A DNA stretch of 64,000 nucleotides from Chloroflexota bacterium (GTDB lineage: Bacteria > Chloroflexota > Dormibacteria > Dormibacterales > Dormibacteraceae), in NCBI GenBank assembly GCA_005880795.1, contig VBGP01000012.1, forward strand, positions 1 to 64,000. The letters are read 5' to 3'. Both the position numbers and the translations under genes were made by a program. Every line of letters begins with the position of its first letter. Positions within the stretch are counted from its first letter, which is position 1. The notes beneath the pieces are model-generated. The model saw nothing but the letters and a program-made list of their open reading frames with translations, ran no database searches and was not told the DNA's origin. Shown here one piece after another: positions 28,493-38,807 of the stretch.

Positions 28493-29755
28493 TTATCGCG
28501 CGCCGATCAGCTCTACCCCGCCCATGTACGGCTTCAACACGTCCGGCACCGTGATCATCCCGTCCGATCGCTGGTACGTCTCCATGATCGCGTCGATCGT
28601 CCTCGGCAGCGCGAGTCCGGACCCGTTGATCGTGTGCGCGAACTTCGGTGGCGCCCCGCGGCTCGGGCGATACCGAATGTTGGCCCGCCGAGCCTGGAAA
28701 TCGTTGAACACGGAGCATGACGACACCTCGAGGTAGCGATCCAGGCCCGGCGCCCACGCATTCAGGTCGTATTTCTTGTATTGCGCGAAACCCATGTCCC
28801 CGGTGCACATCGCGAGCACGTTGTAGTGGAGCCCAAGTCGCTGCAGGATGTCCTCTGCGTCGCGGGTCAGCTTCTCGAACTCGTCCAGTGAGGTCTCGAC
28901 GGTGGTGACCTTGACCAGCTCGACCTTGGAGAACTGGTGCATGCGGATGAAGCCCCGCGTGTCTTTACCCGCCGCGCCGGCCTCGGTGCGCCATGACGGT
29001 GCGTACGACACGTACTTCAGCGGCAACCGCTCGCCATCCAGGATCTCCTCGCGGTGCAGGTTGGTGACCGGAACCTCCGCGGTCGGTATCAGCCAGAGGT
29101 CTCGGTCCTCGACTTTGAAGGCCTGGTCCGCGAACTTGGGGAGGTTCGCTGTCCCCACCATGGCGGCAGAGCTCACCAGCATTGGCGACCAGACCTCGAC
29201 ATAGCCGTGCTCGCGCGTATGGACGTCGAGCATGAACTGCACCAGCGCGCGCTCGAGCCGAGCGCCCTCCGCGATCAAGAAGGCGAACCGTGAGCCTGAG
29301 ACTCGCGCCGCTCGTTCGAAGTCCATCACTCCCAGCGCCTCACCGAGGTCGAAATGCGTGCGCGGCACAAAACCCAGATCCGGTTTGGTCCCCCACTCCC
29401 TGATCACGACGTTCTCGGCCTCGGTCTCACCGACGGGCACCGATTCGTGAAATACGTTCGGCACGCGCAGGAGAAGGTCGTCGAGCTCGCGCTTCACGGC
29501 GTCCGCGACCGACAGCTCGGTCTTGGCGGTGCTCGCCATCTCGCGGAGTCGCTCCTTGAGTGACTCGTCGCGCGTCTCGGCAAACTGTTTCGAGAGCTTG
29601 TTCTGCTCCTCTCTGATGGTCTCGGCGCGGTGCTGATGCCCGCGCCAGACCCCATCCAGCCGCAGGATCTCGTCCACCGGCGCGGCCTCGCCCTTCAGCT
29701 CGCCGGCGCGCCGGACGGCATCCGGGTTCGCGCGGATGAATTCCAGCGACAGCAT
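28493..29755 (-). CDS. serS: seryl-tRNA synthetase
   Basis: MLSLEFIRANPDAVRRAGELKGEAAPVDEIL..., RTEAGAAGKDTRGFIRMHQFSKVELV, EVSSCSVFNDFQARRANIRYR. Confidence 0.97.
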   Translation of the reverse strand: MLSLEFIRANPDAVRRAGELKGEAAPVDEILRLDGVWRGHQHRAETIREEQNKLSKQFAETRDESLKERLREMASTAKTELSVADAVKRELDDLLLRVPNVFHESVPVGETEAENVVIREWGTKPDLGFVPRTHFDLGEALGVMDFERAARVSGSRFAFLIAEGARLERALVQFMLDVHTREHGYVEVWSPMLVSSAAMVGTANLPKFADQAFKVEDRDLWLIPTAEVPVTNLHREEILDGERLPLKYVSYAPSWRTEAGAAGKDTRGFIRMHQFSKVELVKVTTVETSLDEFEKLTRDAEDILQRLGLHYNVLAMCTGDMGFAQYKKYDLNAWAPGLDRYLEVSSCSVFNDFQARRANIRYRPSRGAPPKFAHTINGSGLALPRTIDAIMETYQRSDGMITVPDVLKPYMGGVELIGAR

Positions 29756-31137
29756 CACGCCTCCGGCTTCATCACCGGGAACAGGATCACGTCCCGGATC
29801 GATGGCTGATCCATCACGAGCATGACCAACCGGTCCAGGCCGACGCCCATGCCCCCGCACGGCGGCAGCCCATATTCGACCGCGCGCAAGAAGTCCTCGT
29901 CCATCGGATGCGCCTCGACATTTCCCGCGGCCCGCATCGCCGCCTGCGCCTCGAACCGCGCCCGCTGGTCGATTGGGTCGGTGAGCTCAGTGAATGCGTT
30001 GGCGTATTCGCGACCGAGGATGACCAGCTCGAAGCGCTCGACAAACCGCGGGTCGTCCTCTCGGGGACGAGCCAGAGGCGAGACCTCGACTGGGTAATCC
30101 AGCACGAAGGTCGGCTGGCGCAGCCGAGGCTGGACGTGTTCCTCGAACAGGTCGTTGAGCTCTTCACCGGCAGCGTGCTTGCCCGTGTACTCGAGCACGA
30201 GATCCGCCATGCGTTCGCGCCGGTAAGGGGGCGTCAGGTTGACCGCCTCCCCTTCATATGACGTCTCGAGCGGCCGGTTCGCGGCCATCGCGGAACAGAC
30301 AAGAATGTCTTCGGCCAGCTGCATCATGTCCTCATAGTCGGCGTACGCCTGGTAGCACTCCATCAGCGTGAACTCGGGGTTGTGGCGCGGAGAGAGTCCC
30401 TCATTCCGAAAGACGCGACCGACCTCATACACGCGCTCAAACCCACCGACCAGAAGCCGCTTCAGATGCAGCTCCAGCGCGATGCGTAAGTAAAGGTCGC
30501 GGCCAAGCGCGTTGTGGTGCGTCTGGAAAGGCCTCGCGTGCCCCCCGCCTGGCACCTCCTGCAGCACCGGCGTCTCCACGTCGATGAAGCCGCGCTCGTC
30601 GAGGAGCCCGCGGATCGCGGTGATGATCTGCGTCCGCGCCCGAAACACCTCGCGCACCTGCGGGTTGGCGAGCAGGTCGACGTAGCGCTGCCGGTAACGG
30701 ATCTCAACGTCCTTCAGGCCGTGCCACTTTTCCGGCAACGGGCGTAAGGATTTGGTCAGCAGTTGGAAAGAGTTGACTTCGAGCGTGATCTCGCCGCGTT
30801 TCGTGCGGAAGATCGGTCCGCTGACGCCGACGATGTCGCCCAGGTCGAGGTCCGCGAATCGCCCGAACTCCTCATCGCCGAGGATGCTGCGGTTCGCCAT
30901 CAGCTGGATCCGGCCGTGCCCATCCTGCAGGTCGGCGAAAACGAGCCCGCCCTGCTGGCGCTTGACCATCAGGCGGCCGGCCACGGCGACCGGCGGCGTC
31001 CGTTCCGCCTCGCCGAGCAGCGCCTTGGCCGCCTCGCTGCTGTGGGTCGGCTGAAATCCGCGGGAGTAGGGGTCGACGCCGGCCGCGCGCAGGCGGTGGA
31101 CTTTCTCCAGCCGCTCGCGCATGAACTCTTCCGTCAC
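29755..31137 (-). CDS. lysS: lysyl-tRNA synthetase (class II)
   Basis: RYRQRYVDLLANPQVREVFRART, FRNEGLSPRHNPEFTLMECYQAYADYEDMM, GLPPCGGMGVGLDRLVMLV. Confidence 0.97.
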   Translation of the reverse strand: MTEEFMRERLEKVHRLRAAGVDPYSRGFQPTHSSEAAKALLGEAERTPPVAVAGRLMVKRQQGGLVFADLQDGHGRIQLMANRSILGDEEFGRFADLDLGDIVGVSGPIFRTKRGEITLEVNSFQLLTKSLRPLPEKWHGLKDVEIRYRQRYVDLLANPQVREVFRARTQIITAIRGLLDERGFIDVETPVLQEVPGGGHARPFQTHHNALGRDLYLRIALELHLKRLLVGGFERVYEVGRVFRNEGLSPRHNPEFTLMECYQAYADYEDMMQLAEDILVCSAMAANRPLETSYEGEAVNLTPPYRRERMADLVLEYTGKHAAGEELNDLFEEHVQPRLRQPTFVLDYPVEVSPLARPREDDPRFVERFELVILGREYANAFTELTDPIDQRARFEAQAAMRAAGNVEAHPMDEDFLRAVEYGLPPCGGMGVGLDRLVMLVMDQPSIRDVILFPVMKPEA

Positions 31138-31156
31138 GATCGGAAAAGGTTAGCCG

Positions 31157-32005
31157 CTAAAGAGCCAGCTCCTGCTCTTCGGCAGCCGGGAAGGAGTTCA
31201 CATCCGCTCCGCCCGACGCGCGGTGATTGCCGAGGGCTTGCTCGATCAGAGCATCCACTTCGATGTCGGAATGCAGTGGGTCGTGGTGAAAGAACGCGAG
31301 CTCTTTGACGCCCGCCTGCTCGGCCAGCGACAGCGCCTCCTCGTAGGTCGAATGTCCGAACCCTGCACGCGTCTTGTATTCCTCGGCGCTGTACTGCGCG
31401 TCGTGGACCAGGAGGTCTGAGTCGCGGCACCAGTTGGCCAGGTCTTTCACAGTTCCGTTCGTGCCATTGGCAAACAGTGCGATCTCGTTGTCGGTCGCGA
31501 AGGTGAAGCGCGAGGAACCCTCGTCGATGCGATAGCCGAAGGTCGGGATCGGATGCATCAACAGATGCGGCGTGATGCGGAGCGCGCCGACCTCAAACGT
31601 CTCGCCCGGGTTTCGCTCGATGAACTCCATCTCGGCAGGCATGTGGCTCAGCTGAACCGGGAAGTACGCCGGGTCGGTCTGGTCGGCAAACGCGGCCTGC
31701 AGCGACTTGGCCGAGCCGGCGGGCCCGACGATGGTGAGCGTGGTCCCCGGCACGAACGCGGGCAGAAAAAACGGGAAGCCCTGGATGTGGTCGAGGTGTG
31801 TGTGAGTGATCAGGAGGTGCGCCTGCAGCGGCTCCGTCGGACTGCATGCGTTGCCCAGCTCCGCGATTCCAGAGCCCGAGTCGATGATGAGCATGTTGTT
31901 TTCCCGGTCGCGCACCTCGATGCACGTCGTGTTGCCGCCGTAGCGAAGCGTCCGGCGGCCTGGTGTCGGCCGTGTCCCGCGCGTGCCCCAGAACTTGATC
32001 CTCAT
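31157..32005 (-). CDS. MBL-fold metallohydrolase (RNase Z/PhnP-like)
   Basis: FWGTRGTRPTPGRRTLRYGGNTTCIEV, LLITHTHLDHIQGFPFF, LLVHDAQYSAEEY. Confidence 0.85.
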   Translation of the reverse strand: MRIKFWGTRGTRPTPGRRTLRYGGNTTCIEVRDRENNMLIIDSGSGIAELGNACSPTEPLQAHLLITHTHLDHIQGFPFFLPAFVPGTTLTIVGPAGSAKSLQAAFADQTDPAYFPVQLSHMPAEMEFIERNPGETFEVGALRITPHLLMHPIPTFGYRIDEGSSRFTFATDNEIALFANGTNGTVKDLANWCRDSDLLVHDAQYSAEEYKTRAGFGHSTYEEALSLAEQAGVKELAFFHHDPLHSDIEVDALIEQALGNHRASGGADVNSFPAAEEQELAL

Positions 32006-33825
32006 CGGGTGGCCGAGGGCTCATAGATCTTCTTCGCGATGAAAATCTCGAGCAGGTCACGGTCGAGCTTTCCCTGATTCGCCTCTTCATGCAGGATGTC
32101 GAGCGCGGTCGTCGTGGCAACCGCCCTCTTGTAGGGGCGGTCTTGCGCCGTGAGGGCGTCGTAAATGTCGGAGATCGTCATCATCCGAGCCTGCAGCGGG
32201 ATCTGGTCGCCGGTCAGCCCTCGCGGGTATCCCGAACCATCCAGCTTTTCATGATGACCATATGCGATCTCTGGGATGCCTCTCATAACCGGCGTCCACG
32301 GGATCTTGGTCAGGAAGTGAAAGCTGTGCGTGACGTGTGACTCCATCTCGAGCCGCTCTTGCGGGTCGAGGGTTCCCTTTCGAATGCTCAGGAAACGAAA
32401 CTCCTGCGGTTCGAGCATCGGGTGCGGCCGGCCTGCGATGTCGAAGTAAGTCTGCTGCGCCAGGAACTCGATAGTCGATGCCTTGTCCTCCGGCATGACG
32501 CTTGGCTCGTTGGCCACGACGATGCTGTCGACCCACCGGTCGAGCTGAGCCATCTCCTCTTCTAAACGTCGATCGATGTCGGTCAGGTCCGGGCCGTTCT
32601 GGCCAGAACGCATCGCCTCGAGCTTCTCCATCGCGTACTTGACCTGCACCGACCGTTCGATGAACTCAAAACGTGACTGGATCACCTCGAGCTGGCCCGG
32701 AATCAGCTTCTTGGCTTTGATGAGAATGTGCTCGCGCACGCCGACCTTCCCAAAGTCGTGGAGCAGGCATGCGTAGCGCAGCTCCTTGAATTGATCGTCC
32801 GTCAGCTGAACGTCTCGATACTTTCCAACCCCGATCTCCGTCACCGCCCTGGCGAGCGATGTTGTGAGACCCTCGACCCGGCCCGAGTGACCGGCGGTGC
32901 TCGGGTCTCGTTGCTCGATCGCGGTCACGCTCGCCTGCACGAAGCCGTCGAACAGCGCCTGTATCGAGTCGATCAAATTCTTGTTGTCGAGCGCGACGGC
33001 GGCCTGGCTGGCGATCGATTCGATCATCTCCACGTCGTCGGGCTGGAAGCTGACGACCTCCGCCTCCACGGTGTCGACCGTGAGGCGTGTCTCGAGCCGG
33101 CGCTTGGCATTGATGAGCTGCACGGCGCCGACGACCTCGTTGTTGTAGTTGCGCATCGGCACCGTCAACATCGATTTCGTCCGGTAACCGAACTGCGAGT
33201 CGAAGCTCTTGCCGCCGGCCGGTTTTCCAGGCGGCGGTTTGTACGCGTCGTCGTAGATCTGGCTGGTGCCCATCGAAACCGTGTAGCCCACCACCGTCTT
33301 GTCATCGACCGGCACCTTGAATGCGGAGTACGTGCTCTTGTCGATCGAGTGATTCTGGCTCGACGCGAGGAACAGCTTCGGGACGCCGTCTTCCTCCATC
33401 TTCAGCCACAGGCTTGCGCCATCCGCGTGCGTCAGCTGACGCATCGTCGTGAGGATGAACGACTGCAACCGGTCGATGTCCTTCTCGGCCGACAGCGCGA
33501 TTCCGATCCGGTTGAGCTCGCGGAACTGGCGGTGGCGCCGGTGCGCCTCGACTTCCAGCTCGGTGACCTGCTGTTTCAGCGCGACGTTCTCCATCGCGAC
33601 CCGAACCAGCTCTCGCAGGGCGGCAGGTGAGGCGTCCGGCGGCAGCTCGATGGCCATCCCCGCCAGCGGCTCGGGCGCCTGCTGGCCCGGCCCGAGCAGG
33701 ATCAGCGCAGGCTGTTCGATCCGGGCCGGGTCGGTCAGCTTCTCGGTTTGGAGCCCGGTCGCGGCCAGGCCGCTGGGCTGGTCATGATCGAGCACGTAGA
33801 GATGAAACCGAGGCGCTGTCTTCAT
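32002..33825 (-). CDS. GAF plus HD-GYP domain protein (putative c-di-GMP phosphodiesterase)
   Basis: GAF region then YACLLHDFGKVGVREHIL and GHHEKLDGSGYPRGLTGDQIPLQARMMTISDIYDALTAQDRPYK. Confidence 0.85.
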   Translation of the reverse strand: MKTAPRFHLYVLDHDQPSGLAATGLQTEKLTDPARIEQPALILLGPGQQAPEPLAGMAIELPPDASPAALRELVRVAMENVALKQQVTELEVEAHRRHRQFRELNRIGIALSAEKDIDRLQSFILTTMRQLTHADGASLWLKMEEDGVPKLFLASSQNHSIDKSTYSAFKVPVDDKTVVGYTVSMGTSQIYDDAYKPPPGKPAGGKSFDSQFGYRTKSMLTVPMRNYNNEVVGAVQLINAKRRLETRLTVDTVEAEVVSFQPDDVEMIESIASQAAVALDNKNLIDSIQALFDGFVQASVTAIEQRDPSTAGHSGRVEGLTTSLARAVTEIGVGKYRDVQLTDDQFKELRYACLLHDFGKVGVREHILIKAKKLIPGQLEVIQSRFEFIERSVQVKYAMEKLEAMRSGQNGPDLTDIDRRLEEEMAQLDRWVDSIVVANEPSVMPEDKASTIEFLAQQTYFDIAGRPHPMLEPQEFRFLSIRKGTLDPQERLEMESHVTHSFHFLTKIPWTPVMRGIPEIAYGHHEKLDGSGYPRGLTGDQIPLQARMMTISDIYDALTAQDRPYKRAVATTTALDILHEEANQGKLDRDLLEIFIAKKIYEPSATR

Positions 33826-33834
33826 CGGAGGGTC

Positions 33835-34614
33835 TTATCTAGCACCCCCGTCGGAGTTTTGAGCGTAGATAAGGCGTAAACCCTCGAGAGTCAGCAGCGG
33901 GTCGGTGGTTTCTATGACGTGGGTCAGGCCGGCGACGAGCGACGCCTGGCCGCCGGTCGCCACCACCCTCGCCTGGCCGCCCAGCTCGTCGACCATCCGT
34001 TTGACCATCCCCTCGACCTGGGCGACGAAGCCCCAGACCAGGCCGGACTGGATCGAGGCCACCGTGTTGCGGCCGATCACCGAGTCGGGCGCCACCGGCT
34101 CGACCCTCCGCAGCATCGCGGTCTGCGAGACCAGCGCGTCGAGCGAGATCTCGACCCCGGGGGCTATGGCGCCACCGAGGTAATCGCCCTCGGCGTTGAT
34201 CGCGTCATAGGTCACCGCTGTGCCGAAGTCGATCACGACGACCGGGCCGCCGTACTTCGAGTAGGCGGCCAGCGCGTTGGCGATACGGTCGGCGCCGACG
34301 TCTTTCGGGTTGTCGTACCGGATGCGGACGCTGGTCTTGACGCCTGGTCCGACCATCACGGGCTCGCACTTCAGGTAGCGGCGGGAGGCCTCGACCAGGG
34401 CCGGATTGATCGTGGGCACCACGCTGGATATGACGACCCCGGTGACCACCTCGAGCTCAAAGCCGCGAAGCTCGAACAGCTGGCGCAGCTCGACCGCCAG
34501 CTCGTCGGCCGTCCACTCGCGTCGGGAGGTCAGGCGCCAGTCGGCGGCCAGCCGCTCCCCGTCGAACAGAGCCAGCGTCACGTTTGTGTTGCCGACGTCG
34601 ACCGCAAGCAGCAT
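33835..34614 (-). CDS. coaX: type III pantothenate kinase
   Basis: MLLAVDVGNTNVTLALFDGERL, GADRIANALAAYSKYGGPVVVIDFGTAVTYDAI. Confidence 0.95.
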   Translation of the reverse strand: MLLAVDVGNTNVTLALFDGERLAADWRLTSRREWTADELAVELRQLFELRGFELEVVTGVVISSVVPTINPALVEASRRYLKCEPVMVGPGVKTSVRIRYDNPKDVGADRIANALAAYSKYGGPVVVIDFGTAVTYDAINAEGDYLGGAIAPGVEISLDALVSQTAMLRRVEPVAPDSVIGRNTVASIQSGLVWGFVAQVEGMVKRMVDELGGQARVVATGGQASLVAGLTHVIETTDPLLTLEGLRLIYAQNSDGGAR

Positions 34615-34627
34615 GGGCGCCCGAACT

Positions 34628-35953
34628 CTACTTGGTCGTACGCCGCAACGAAGCCGCTTCCCGGCGCAGGGCGCGAGCCCGGGAGGTGACCTGTCGCCGG
34701 CCCGGACCCCCTACGAGATCGCGCTTGGCGACCGACGCCTTCGCGTTCCAGGGGGCGGCAAACTCGCCATCCCGAACCTGGCGGCCGATCTTCTCGTGGG
34801 CCCGGCGGAACGGCGTACCTGACCGCACGAGGGCTTCCGCCGCGTCTGTGGCGAGCAAAAGGGGATCGGCGGCCGCCGCCGAAAGGCGGTCGCGGTCGAA
34901 CTCGAGATGCTCGACGAGGAGCGCAGCGGCGGTCAGCGAGTCGAGCACGTTCTCGACCGCGGCGAACAGGGCGGGCTTGTCCTCCTGGAGGTCCCGGTCA
35001 TAAGCCAGGGGAAGGCCTTTGAGCACAGTGGCAAGCGCAACGAATCCCCCCAACGACCTGCCCGCCCGGCCGCGCAAGAGCTCGGCGATGTCCGGGTTCT
35101 TCTTCTGCGGCATGAGGCTGGAGCCGGTCGCGATCTCGTCGGCCAGCTTGACGAAACCGAACTCTGAGCTCGCCCAGAGCACAACGTCCTCGCCAAGCCT
35201 GCTGAGGTGAAGGGACGTGGAAACGCACGCGTACGCGATGTCCAGCGCGAAATCGCGGTCCGAGACGGCGTCCATGCTGTTCTCGGTGAGGGCCGGAATC
35301 CGAAGCTCTCGCGCCACCGCCTGCCGCGCCAGCGGCAGAGTCGAGCCGGCCAGTGCCCCCGACCCCAGCGGCATGGTTCCGGCGGAGTCAAACGCGATGC
35401 GGAATCGCCGGGCGTCACGGAGCAGCGGCTCGGCGTGCGCGAGCAGGTGATGGCCGACCGTCACCGGCTGCGCGCGCTGAAGGTGCGTGTATCCGGGCAT
35501 GAGCCATGCGGCATGCGCCGCCGCCTTTGCGGAGAGCACATCGATCAGCCGGGCAAGGCCTGCGATCGCCTCAGTCGCCGCGTCGCGGCAGTACAGCCTC
35601 AGGTCGAGCGCGACCTGGTCGTTGCGCGACCGGCCCGCGTGAAGGGCCGCTCCGGCGGGCGTGATCTCGGTGAGACGGCGCTCGATGGCGGTGTGGATGT
35701 CCTCGTCTGACGCTTGGAACTTGAAGTCGCCGGCGTCGAGCTCGCGCCTGATCCGGCGCAGGCCGCGCTCGATGGCGGTCAGCTGCGACGCCGAAAGCAG
35801 CCCCGCGGCTTTGAGCCCACGGGCGTGCGCGACGCTCCCCTCGATGTCGTATGGGTATAGCTCGTAGTCAGTCTCGAGCGAAGATGAAAAGCGCTCGAGC
35901 TCCGGCAGCAGGCCGCGCTTGAAGCGCCCGCTCCAGAGCTTTCCCGTTTTCTC
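34628..35953 (-). CDS. argH: argininosuccinate lyase; no canonical start codon found
   Basis: Manual minus-strand translation gives EKTGKLWSGRF...LETDYELYPYDIEGSVAHARG...ALHAGRSRNDQVALDLRLYCRDAATEAIAGLARLIDV, continuous with ORF 34628-35539 (TGSSLMPQKKNPDIAELLRGR). Confidence 0.9.
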   Translation of the reverse strand, partial: EKTGKLWSGRFKRGLLPELERFSSSLETDYELYPYDIEGSVAHARGLKAAGLLSASQLTAIERGLRRIRRELDAGDFKFQASDEDIHTAIERRLTEITPAGAALHAGRSRNDQVALDLRLYCRDAATEAIAGLARLIDVLSAKAAAHAAWLMPGYTHLQRAQPVTVGHHLLAHAEPLLRDARRFRIAFDSAGTMPLGSGALAGSTLPLARQAVARELRIPALTENSMDAVSDRDFALDIAYACVSTSLHLSRLGEDVVLWASSEFGFVKLADEIATGSSLMPQKKNPDIAELLRGRAGRSLGGFVALATVLKGLPLAYDRDLQEDKPALFAAVENVLDSLTAAALLVEHLEFDRDRLSAAAADPLLLATDAAEALVRSGTPFRRAHEKIGRQVRDGEFAAPWNAKASVAKRDLVGGPGRRQVTSRARALRREAASLRRTTK

Positions 35954-35985
35954 TGTAGAGCGCCCTGCGCGCGCCCGGCGCTTTC

Positions 35986-37233
35986 CTATTTGGTCAGCCT
36001 CTTAGCGTCGCCCAGCAGACGGCCGAAATCGCGCGCGTGAAGCTGCCCCTGCACGCGCGCGGACGTGCGCAGGCCCATGCCCCAGAGCTTGATGAAGCCG
36101 GCGGCCGCCGACTGGTCGAACTCGTCCCCCTTGCCGTAGGTCGCCAGGGACAGCTGGTAGAGCTGGTCCGGCGACTTCCTCCCGACCACCTGCGACGACC
36201 CCTTATAGAGCTTCAACCGCACGTCGCCTGTGACATGGCGCTGCGTCTCGGCGACGAATGCATAGAGGGCGTCACGCAGCGGGCTGAACCAGAGGCCGTC
36301 GTAGACCATCTGGGCCCACTGCTGGGCGACGAGGTCTTTGAACCTCGCGACCTCTTTGGGGAGCGTGATGTCCTCGAGCGCCTGGTGGGCCTGGAGCAAG
36401 AGCACGGCGGCCGGAGCCTCGTAGATCTCGCGTGACTTGATGCCGATCAGGCGGTTCTCGAGATGGTCGATCCGGCCCACTCCGTTCTCGCCACCGAGCC
36501 CATTCAAGGTCGTGACGATCTCGAGCGCGGGGGCCGGCTTGCCGTCGAGCGCCACCGGAACCCCCTCCTTGAAGCCGATCTCAACGTACATCGGCTCGTC
36601 CGGGCACTGTCGGGGGTCGCGCGTCCATGCGTAAACATCCTTGGGCGGTTCCGCCCACGGGTCTTCCAGTGCGCCGGCCTCGATCGATCGGCCCCATAGG
36701 TTTTCGTCTGTCGAGTAGGGCTCGCGGACGGTGGCCGGCACCTCGATCCCATGCTGCTTCGCGTAGTCGATCTCGTCGTCGCGGTTCATCCCCCACTCCC
36801 TCACCGGCGCGACGACCTGGAGGTCGGGCGCGAGCGCGGCGGTGGCGACGTCGAAACGAACCTGGTCGTTGCCCTTGCCCGTGCATCCGTGCGCCACGGC
36901 GTCGGCGCCTTCGCGGCGTGCGACTTCGACCATCATCGCGGCGATGAGCGGCCGGCCCAGCGCTGTGGCCAGGGGGTATTCCTTTTCATACACCGCGCCC
37001 GCCTGCAAGGACGGCCAGACGAAAAGCTGGAGAAACGGAAGCTTGCCGTCGGCCACGTAGGCAGCCGAGGCACCGGTCTTCAGAGCGCGGGCCTGGATCG
37101 CGTCGAGGTCCTTCTTCTCGCCCAGGTCGACCGTGAAGGCGATGACGTCCCACCCCTGGTCTTTCAGCCAGCGGATTGCGACCGAGGTGTCGAGTCCCCC
37201 CGAATATGCCAGTACGAGCTTCCTAGCGGGCAT
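35986..37233 (-). CDS. argG: argininosuccinate synthase
   Basis: MPARKLVLAYSGGLDTSVAIRWLKDQGWDVIAFTVDLGEKKDL...AHGCTGKGNDQVRF. Confidence 0.97.
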   Translation of the reverse strand: MPARKLVLAYSGGLDTSVAIRWLKDQGWDVIAFTVDLGEKKDLDAIQARALKTGASAAYVADGKLPFLQLFVWPSLQAGAVYEKEYPLATALGRPLIAAMMVEVARREGADAVAHGCTGKGNDQVRFDVATAALAPDLQVVAPVREWGMNRDDEIDYAKQHGIEVPATVREPYSTDENLWGRSIEAGALEDPWAEPPKDVYAWTRDPRQCPDEPMYVEIGFKEGVPVALDGKPAPALEIVTTLNGLGGENGVGRIDHLENRLIGIKSREIYEAPAAVLLLQAHQALEDITLPKEVARFKDLVAQQWAQMVYDGLWFSPLRDALYAFVAETQRHVTGDVRLKLYKGSSQVVGRKSPDQLYQLSLATYGKGDEFDQSAAAGFIKLWGMGLRTSARVQGQLHARDFGRLLGDAKRLTK

Positions 37234-37638
37234 TGGCGAGGAGCTCTTTGAGGGCTCGGCTTGCGCCGGGTTTGCGGAGCACGGCGATGATCGTGTCGTC
37301 GCCGGCCACCGTGCCGGCGATGCCGGGCAGAGAAGCCTCATCGATTCGGCGCGCCACCAGGTTGGCGGTGCCGGGCGGAGTCCTGATCACCGCCATCGGC
37401 GCGATGACTTCGATCGAGAGGACCAGCTCACTGACGAGCGCAGCCGAGCTGCGGTAGCCATTGCCAGCGCGAACCAGGCCCAGCTCCTGGATGTCGCGCG
37501 AGATCGTCGCCTGCGTCGCGCGCATGCCGCGCCTCGCGAGGGCGGCCGCGATGTCCTGCTGCGTATGCACCGACCCGCGTCCTGGGCCGCGATTGACAAG
37601 ATCGAGGATCGCGCTGTGACGCGAGGCCTTGGTCGCAG

Positions 37639-37642
<4 letters not shown>
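37223..37642 (-). CDS. argR: arginine repressor
   Basis: VHTQQDIAAALARRGMRATQATISRDIQELGLVRAGNGY, C-terminal GTVAGDDTIIAVLR. Confidence 0.95.
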
Positions 37643-38802
<1,160 letters not shown>

Positions 38803-38807
38803 CGATT

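Noticed and set aside
34628-35539. argH as annotated by the ORF track (303 aa starting at 35539)
   Set aside because: Manual translation shows the conserved ArgH N-terminal domain continues in frame to about 35953, so the short ORF is not the real gene.
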